This document shows, piece by piece, positions 5,556 to 9,965 of a DNA stretch of 9,965 bases. Every line of letters begins with the position of its first letter. Positions within the stretch are counted from its first letter, which is position 1. The notes below the pieces were generated by a model. It saw nothing but the letters and a program-made list of their open reading frames with translations, was not told where the DNA came from and made no database searches. The position numbers and the translations under genes are program-made. The stretch comes from Bog-366 sp964501985 (lineage in GTDB: Bacteria > Acidobacteriota > Terriglobia > UBA7540), in contig CAZCVY010000248.1 in NCBI GenBank assembly GCA_964501985.1, positions 1 through 9,965 of the forward strand, read 5' to 3'.

Positions 5556-6524
5556 ATGAGAACCTTAACCCTCGTAGCACTGCTCGTAGCGGGTGGCGCT
5601 TTTCCTTGGGCAGCGACAGCGAAGGAAAAGAAGCCGACCGGCCCCCGCCCTGTGATTGGCTGGCTCAGTCTCCAAGGCGGCTCCCGTAATCTGATGGTTC
5701 CCGGGAGCGATCTGCAAAGGGCGAACCGCAAGCTAACCCAAGGATTGTTGCTCCCTGTCTTCAAGACGAAGGAAGACCATGGCAAGGAGCTTGCCCAGGT
5801 GGGAGCGTTCAATTTGAATACCGGCAGCTCAGAGTTAGGCTGGGTGGAAATCCAATCGACGGAGCTAAAGCCTCCAGGGTCCTATCCTATGGACGAGGAA
5901 TTGCTGCGGGCTCTCGGCGACCCCTACCTTGAGGACTTCAACGCCGAGCACACGGATATCTCGAGATATTTGGTGCGACGGGTGGACGGGCCTCCGGTGC
6001 TGCTCTGCTATGTGGTCACGATGCCGCTCTCGATGGCGAAACTTGTTGTCTTCATGCCCAACGAGGCGCAATTCTTAACCGGTGCGGCCTTGAACATTCC
6101 CATCAGTGAAATGCAGGGGGGAATGACCTCGCTGGAAATCCGCGATTTAATGGGGGATGGAAGCGATTGCGTGGTGACCAAAGAGCCTTTCCGCGAGCAG
6201 GCAGATACCTACGGGGCCAACATGGTCATCCGAAGAGTTGTGGGAGGGCAGTTTCAGGTCTTGTGGCAGGCGCCCGTTGAATACCACAGCCTTTCGCAAT
6301 ATGCTCCCAAAATGCAAATCCTGCAGCCGCCCCAGAAAAACATCGGGACGCCGGGTACGGTCTCGACCGGAGAGGTGACGTTTCGCGCCTGCGGCAAAGG
6401 GCAGGAACCGGTGTGGAAAGGGAAAGTGGAGTTCTTTGTGATTGGCCGCGATAAAGCGGTTGATTCGGTGAACATCGAGAAAGCGTGCCCTTGGAACGGA
6501 CACGCGTTCGCGCCCCTCGAGTGA
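5556..6524 (+). CDS. Secreted protein of unknown function with one FG-GAP-like calcium motif
   Basis: The protein has 322 residues. The first 22 (MRTLTLVALLVAGG to ATA) form a signal peptide, so it should be exported. This decides the start: the frame is open upstream to about 5367, but that part lies opposite the importer leader and gives no sensible N-terminus. The ribosome site is weak (TAGG about 8 bases upstream). I do not recognise the family. Visible features are a basic Lys/Pro segment just after cleavage, a central hydrophobic beta-like stretch (LLCYVVTMPLSMAKLVVF) and the motif DLMGDGSD at 197-204. That motif resembles the calcium-binding core of FG-GAP/VCBS repeats but occurs once. 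Three cysteines sit in the second half (in GSDCVV, FRACGK and KACPW). It is divergent from the importer. A link to ligand uptake is possible but unsupported by sequence. Confidence 0.8.
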   Translation: MRTLTLVALLVAGGAFPWAATAKEKKPTGPRPVIGWLSLQGGSRNLMVPGSDLQRANRKLTQGLLLPVFKTKEDHGKELAQVGAFNLNTGSSELGWVEIQSTELKPPGSYPMDEELLRALGDPYLEDFNAEHTDISRYLVRRVDGPPVLLCYVVTMPLSMAKLVVFMPNEAQFLTGAALNIPISEMQGGMTSLEIRDLMGDGSDCVVTKEPFREQADTYGANMVIRRVVGGQFQVLWQAPVEYHSLSQYAPKMQILQPPQKNIGTPGTVSTGEVTFRACGKGQEPVWKGKVEFFVIGRDKAVDSVNIEKACPWNGHAFAPLE

Positions 6525-6546
6525 GCCCGCCCGAATCGGTCAGCGG

Positions 6547-6609
6547 CGCCTTACCTTGACCTGGTAAAGGCGGGATCCTTTCGCCGTATCTCTCTCGGCG
6601 GAGAGACGG
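6547..6609. other. Two adjacent hairpins between the secreted protein and Lon-domain genes
   Basis: CGCCTTACC (6547-6555) pairs with GGTAAAGGCG (6563-6572) with a one-base bulge. TCTCTC (6589-6594) pairs with GAGAGA (6601-6606), and the flanking CCG/CGG extends it past a two-base bulge. Neither is followed by a U tract, so they are not clear intrinsic terminators. They could be a Rho-assisted end or a leader structure of the next gene. Confidence 0.35.
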
Positions 6610-6654
6610 CGCGACGGCCAAGCGCGCGGAAGCCAGTCACCACGGAGCATGTCG

Positions 6655-7299
6655 ATGGAGGAAAACCTGCTGCCATTGTTTCCCCTCGAGGTCGTACTCC
6701 TGCCGGAAGAAACCCTGCCGCTTCACATTTTTGAAGAGCGTTACAAGAAAATGATTACCGAGTGCCTTGAGGCCCAGGCCGCCGGCACGGGCCAACAGGA
6801 ATTTGGAGTGGTGCGAGCGAAAGAGCAGGCCCTCAGCACCACGGGTTGCACCGCTCACATCGTCAATGTAACGCGCCGGTATGAAGATGGCCGCATGGAT
6901 ATTCTCACTGTGGGCAAGCGGCGCTTCGAAATACTGATGACCAACGACGAGCGGACTTACTTGCGAGGCGCAGTTGAATACTTTGACGACGAAGGCCCGG
7001 ACTCCCCCAGCGACGCGGCAGCGGAACTGGCAATTGCGCGTTTCCGCGAGGCCATGAGGAAAATGCGCCAGGCCGCGGAAATGGCGGTTCACCTTCCCCG
7101 CCCCTACCGCTATCTTTCCTTTCGACTCGCCGCCGCGTTGCCGCTTGACCTCGAATTCAAGCAGCGTCTTTTGGCCCTCCGCGAGGAACCCGAGCGCCTC
7201 ACGCTTGTCCTACGCGCCCTTGACATTCTTCTGGATCAACTCAACCGCGTGGAAGCATCCCAGAAAAAAGCCGGCGGCAACGGCCACGGCCGGCACTGA
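6655..7299 (+). CDS. Stand-alone Lon N-terminal (substrate-binding) domain protein
   Basis: The protein has 214 residues and matches the LON substrate-binding domain along most of its length. LPLFPLEVVLLPEETLPLHIFEERY is the typical opening (about residues 5-30), then EFGVVRAK, then GCTAHIVNVTRRYEDGRMDILTVGKRRFEI, and a helical C-terminal half. The AAA+ and Ser-Lys protease domains of true Lon are absent, so it cannot cut proteins itself. Such short proteins are thought to bind unfolded or specific proteins, but their role is not settled. The ATG at 6655-6657 is preferred because GGAG (6644-6647) lies 7 bases upstream. An ATG at 6649 would be only one base away from it. The tail (KKAGGNGHGRH) is basic and disordered. 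It precedes an AAA+/VWA pair on the same strand but is separated by 276 bases and a promoter. Confidence 0.9.
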   Translation: MEENLLPLFPLEVVLLPEETLPLHIFEERYKKMITECLEAQAAGTGQQEFGVVRAKEQALSTTGCTAHIVNVTRRYEDGRMDILTVGKRRFEILMTNDERTYLRGAVEYFDDEGPDSPSDAAAELAIARFREAMRKMRQAAEMAVHLPRPYRYLSFRLAAALPLDLEFKQRLLALREEPERLTLVLRALDILLDQLNRVEASQKKAGGNGHGRH

Positions 7300-7305
7300 C
7301 GAAGA

Positions 7306-7340
7306 GCGGGACACGAAATGCGGGACATGGGATACGGGAT
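7306..7340. repeat. Heptamer array D-left, NCGGGAN x5
   Basis: GCGGGAC, ACGAAAT, GCGGGAC, ATGGGAT and ACGGGAT start at 7306, 7313, 7320, 7327 and 7334. The 7-base period is exact and the second unit is the most diverged. It begins 7 bases after the Lon-domain stop. Bases 7321-7341 pair with 7483-7503 at 17 of 21 positions. Confidence 0.8.
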
Positions 7341-7485
7341 AATCCCTCCAGGCAACATATTCAGGACCATTAAAGACTGTGCCGTTTGGATTCATCCGAT
7401 AGGGGTTCTTTTCGACAAATCGGTTTCCTCACAAACCACGCGGCACTTTGTTATGGTGGATAGATGCCAATTGCGAGGCCCGTGC

Positions 7486-7513
7486 CCCGTATCCCGTCTC
7501 CCGTAACCCGTTC
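7486..7513. repeat. Heptamer array D-right, CCCGTNN x4
   Basis: The unit CCCGT plus two variable bases starts at 7486, 7493, 7500 and 7507 (CCCGTAT, CCCGTCT, CCCGTAA, CCCGTTC). It is the inverted partner of 7306-7340 across a spacer of about 140 bases. The spacer itself has a short hairpin (CCGAT and ATCGG, near 7397 and 7419) and nothing else I can name. The array lies just upstream of the promoter at 7527-7555. Confidence 0.85.
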
Positions 7514-7526
7514 CCGAAACCCCGGA

Positions 7527-7555
7527 TTGAGTTCACACCCACACTGGCATATAAT
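7527..7555 (+). promoter_or_regulatory. Promoter of the AAA+ ATPase / VWA operon
   Basis: TTGAGT (7527-7532) and a consensus TATAAT (7550-7555) are separated by 17 bases. Transcription would begin near 7562, giving a leader of about 14 bases (GGGGCTGGGGCAAA) before ATG 7576. It lies downstream of repeat D, so the operon has its own promoter, independent of the Lon-domain gene. Confidence 0.75.
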
Positions 7556-7575
7556 GAATTTGGGGCTGGGGCAAA

Positions 7576-9042
7576 ATGCAAAAACTCAAAACGCTGGGCG
7601 AGCTGAAGAAGTCTCCGTATCAGAGTGTCAGCATCAAGGACGAAATGCGTGCCAATCTTCTTCGCAAGCTCGCGGCGGGCGAAGCCATTTTTCCAGGCAT
7701 TATAGGCTTCGAAGATACGGTGACACCGCAAATCGTCAATGCCATTCTCTCCAAGCACAATTTCATTCTGCTGGGGCTTCGCGGACAGGCCAAAAGCCGC
7801 ATTCTGCGCTCGCTGAGCTCCCTGCTGGATGCGGCGATCCCCATCATCGCGGGATGCGAAATCAACGACGACCCCTTCCATCCCCTTTGCCGGGCGTGCC
7901 ACGAACGCCTGAAAGAGATGGGCGACGCGACGCCGCTCGATTATCTCGAGCCCGAGCAGCGGTACATTGAGAAGCTGGCGACGCCTGACGTCACCATCGC
8001 CGACATCATCGGTGACCTCGATCCCATTAAGGCCGCACGCGGGGGACACACCCTGGCCAGCGAACTCACCATTCATTACGGCCTTCTGCCACGTGCGAAC
8101 CGCGGGATTTTTGCCATTAATGAGCTGCCCGATCTTTCCGGCAAAATTCAGGTGGGACTTTTCAATATCATGCAGGAAGGGGACGTGCAGATCAAAGGTT
8201 ACCCCGTGCGCCTGCCTCTCGATGTGGCTCTCGTTTTCACCGCCAATCCGGAAGACTATACCGCTCGCGGCAAGATCATTACTCCGCTGAAGGATCGCAT
8301 CGGCTCGGAAATCCGCACGCACTATCCCGCGACACTCGACGAAGGTCTTGCCATCACTGCTCAGGAAGCATGGACCGAACGCAACGCAGAGAAGCCCCTA
8401 GTTATCCCCCAATTTATACGGGAGATCATCGAGGCCATTGCCTTCGAAGCACGGGGGGACAAACGCATCGATAAGCGCAGCGGGGTTAGCCAGCGCATGC
8501 CCATTACCTGCCTCGAGAACACGATCAGCAGCGCGGAGTGCCGCGCGCTCAAGCACCATGACGGAAAAATCGTTCCCCGCCCATCTGACATTTACGCGTC
8601 GCTACCGTCCCTCACCGGCAAGCTGGAACTTGAGTATGAGGGCGAATTGCGCGGCGCCGATACGGTTGCACGTGACGTCATTCGCCAGGCCATCGCCAAA
8701 GTTTTCAAAAAGTATTTCGATAATGTGCCTCTGCAATCGGTCGTGCAGTGGTTCGAACTTGGCGGCACCTTGAGGTATTCGCCCAACGCATCGTCCGAGG
8801 AGCTTTTCCAGCAATTCAAGAAGATCCAGAACTTGCTGGAGAAAACTCAAGGCCTGGGTTTGAAGGCCAAGGACGATCCTGCTCTGCTGGCCGCGGGCGG
8901 CGAGTTCATTTTGGAAGGGCTGCACGCACTGAAGCGCCTCAGCCGCAACGAGGAACTGGGTTACCACACCGAACACCGCCCGGTGGAGCGGCCGGAGGAG
9001 GAACCTACCCCCGTCACTCCACGGCGCCGGCCGCTGAACTAG
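7576..9042 (+). CDS. Magnesium-chelatase-I/MoxR-like AAA+ ATPase
   Basis: The protein has 488 residues. The AAA+ core reads in order: nucleotide-binding opening IFPGIIGFEDTV (38-49), Walker A GLRGQAKS (67-74, with Ala where the third Gly is usual), a ChlI-like insert, Walker B GIFAINE (177-183, with Asn182 where Asp is usual), sensor-1 Asn224 in FTANPEDY, and the arginine block TPLKDRIGSEI (236 on). Between Walker A and B lies a cysteine cluster, Cys94, Cys105, Cys108 and His109, that could bind zinc. The C-terminal 150 residues are helical and end in a proline-rich tail. ATPases of the ChlI/MoxR group act with a VWA partner as remodelling machines that insert metals or mature complexes. Here the next gene encodes that partner. 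Chlorophyll synthesis is not implied, as nothing else of that pathway is present. The start follows a short leader; the ribosome site (TGGGGC) is weak. Confidence 0.88.
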   Translation: MQKLKTLGELKKSPYQSVSIKDEMRANLLRKLAAGEAIFPGIIGFEDTVTPQIVNAILSKHNFILLGLRGQAKSRILRSLSSLLDAAIPIIAGCEINDDPFHPLCRACHERLKEMGDATPLDYLEPEQRYIEKLATPDVTIADIIGDLDPIKAARGGHTLASELTIHYGLLPRANRGIFAINELPDLSGKIQVGLFNIMQEGDVQIKGYPVRLPLDVALVFTANPEDYTARGKIITPLKDRIGSEIRTHYPATLDEGLAITAQEAWTERNAEKPLVIPQFIREIIEAIAFEARGDKRIDKRSGVSQRMPITCLENTISSAECRALKHHDGKIVPRPSDIYASLPSLTGKLELEYEGELRGADTVARDVIRQAIAKVFKKYFDNVPLQSVVQWFELGGTLRYSPNASSEELFQQFKKIQNLLEKTQGLGLKAKDDPALLAAGGEFILEGLHALKRLSRNEELGYHTEHRPVERPEEEPTPVTPRRRPLN

Positions 9043-9057
9043 GAAAGACTGAAGCTG

Positions 9058-9120
9058 GAAATTCGAAAATCGAAATTCGGACTTTCTTTGGCGAGTTTGG
9101 ATTTTCAAGTTTCGAGTTTC
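9058..9120. repeat. Inverted heptamer element E between the AAA+ and VWA genes
   Basis: The left array has GAAATTC, GAAAATC and GAAATTC (9058-9078). The right array has GAGTTTG, GATTTTC, AAGTTTC and GAGTTTC (9093-9120). Both have a 7-base period. Arms 9058-9078 and 9100-9120 are complementary at 17 of 21 bases around a 21-base loop. The element fills most of the 82-base gap and ends four bases before the VWA start codon, where a ribosome-binding site would normally be. Confidence 0.85.
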
Positions 9121-9124
9121 GACT

Positions 9125-9965
9125 ATGAAATTTGTCAAGTACTCTAAATACGTTCCCGACCCCTTCGACGACCTTAGCGCCGAGGATTTGCTCCAGATGC
9201 TTGGGGATTTCCTGCTTGATAGCGGGTTCTACAACCAGTTTCAAAACATCTACGATATGGACCCCGAGCGGACGATGGACCAACTCCATCAGGCGCTGCT
9301 CGAGGCCCTGCGGGATCAGGGAAAGATCCCTGACGATTTGCTGCAACAGATGCTCCAGAACTGGGAAAACTACCAGAACTCCGAATTGGCGGAGAAAATC
9401 AATAAGCTGCTGGAGCGCCTTTCAGAAGAAGGCTACGTCTCGGTGGAACAGCCCAACCCCACCCAGGGTCAGATTCTGGAGCGCGAGGGCGAGGCTTCCG
9501 CCGGGCCGCGAGAGAGCAAGGCCAAGTTCGAGGTCACCGATAAGGCTCTCGATTTTCTAGGGTTCAAGACTTTGCGCGACTTGTTGGGCTCGCTGGGAAA
9601 ATCCAGCTTCGGGCGTCACGATACTCGCGAACTCGCTACCGGGGTCGAGTCCGAAGGTTCCAGCCGCCGCTACGAGTTTGGCGACACGCTGAATCTGGAC
9701 GTCAATGCCACACTACTTTCTTCCATCCAGCGCAATGGCTTGAAGACTCCTCTCGATCTTGATTACCAGGATTTGCAGGTCCACCAGTGCGAATATCAAA
9801 GCTCCTGCGCCACCGTGCTGATGCTCGATTGCAGCCACAGCATGATTCTCTATGGCGAGGATCGCTTCACGCCCGCCAAGAAAGTCGCCATGGCGCTGGC
9901 ACACTTGATTCGCACGCAGTATCCCGGCGACAGCCTGCGCTGCGTGCTGTTCCACGATTCCGCCG
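9125..9965 (+). CDS. VWA-domain protein, partner of the AAA+ ATPase (3' end outside the window)
   Basis: The frame is open from ATG 9125 to the window edge, giving 280 residues so far. The first 230 are acidic and mostly helical, with a Gln/Leu-rich stretch (LLQQMLQNWENYQ) and a predicted disordered hinge (EQPNPTQGQ onward). The VWA domain then begins: SCATVLMLDCSHSM carries the metal-ion-dependent adhesion motif DxSxS at Asp235, Ser237 and Ser239. It is followed by RFTPAKKVAMALAHLI and the next strand. The rest of the domain, including the later MIDAS Thr and Asp, lies beyond the window. VWA proteins next to ChlI/MoxR ATPases act as their substrate adaptor, as in ChlD/ChlI or ViaA/RavA. Co-transcription from the promoter at 7527-7555 is likely. 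There is no Shine-Dalgarno site; a repeat hairpin ends four bases before the ATG. Confidence 0.88.
   Translation, partial: MKFVKYSKYVPDPFDDLSAEDLLQMLGDFLLDSGFYNQFQNIYDMDPERTMDQLHQALLEALRDQGKIPDDLLQQMLQNWENYQNSELAEKINKLLERLSEEGYVSVEQPNPTQGQILEREGEASAGPRESKAKFEVTDKALDFLGFKTLRDLLGSLGKSSFGRHDTRELATGVESEGSSRRYEFGDTLNLDVNATLLSSIQRNGLKTPLDLDYQDLQVHQCEYQSSCATVLMLDCSHSMILYGEDRFTPAKKVAMALAHLIRTQYPGDSLRCVLFHDSA

Noticed and set aside
5363..5600. Cobalamin riboswitch upstream of the importer genes
   Set aside because: I looked on the minus strand for the B12-box and the GCCACTG-type core and found neither. The space between promoter and gene is also far shorter than a normal cobalamin riboswitch.
7271..7295. 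Terminator from the GCCGGC-rich end of the Lon-domain gene
   Set aside because: The palindromic GC sequence is inside the coding region (basic glycine tail) and has no U tract after it.
7429..8322. Long open frame on the minus strand (297 codons) opposite the AAA+ ATPase
   Set aside because: It lies antisense to a gene with clear AAA+ motifs, has no recognisable domain, and its openness follows from the GC-rich codon usage of the plus-strand gene.

Overview
The window looks like a chromosomal segment of a GC-rich, Gram-negative soil or sediment bacterium. I favour Acidobacteriota, from the mix of secreted orphan proteins, a ChlI-like AAA+/VWA pair and word-like intergenic repeats. That placement is inference from gene style, not a phylogenetic result. 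I see no tRNA, rRNA, transposase, phage gene or CRISPR array.

Layout, left to right. (1) A gene tail (1-171) and a poorly explained stretch (172-543). (2) A secreted protein made of two near-identical 116-residue modules (544-1377), closed by a strong terminator. (3) A VapBC toxin-antitoxin operon on the minus strand (1444-2102) with a clear promoter and a palindromic operator. (4) A minus-strand ABC importer of the cobalamin/iron-chelate class: binding protein, then permease, then ATPase (5362 down to 2329). A promoter and an attenuator-like terminator hairpin precede it. (5) A divergent gene for a secreted protein of unknown function (5556-6524). (6) A stand-alone Lon substrate-binding-domain protein (6655-7299). 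(7) A promoter, a magnesium-chelatase-I/MoxR-like AAA+ ATPase (7576-9042) and a VWA-domain protein that runs off the window (9125 onward). The last two probably form an ATPase/adaptor pair.

The most unusual signal lies between the genes. Four gaps (btuD/btuC, btuC/btuF, Lon-domain/AAA+, AAA+/VWA) are largely made of degenerate tandem words with a strict 7-bp period. A fifth gap (vapB/btuD) holds the same kind of structure with a 9-bp period. Each gap uses its own main word, for example CAAAANN, CCTGACA, GTAGGTG, NCGGGAN or TTTCNAG. In all five gaps the word occurs in inverted orientation on the two sides of a spacer, so each locus can fold as a hairpin. A 7-bp period does not fit coding sequence. 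Two of these elements sit inside the importer operon and one inside the AAA+/VWA operon, so they are transcribed and could shape mRNA stability or translation.
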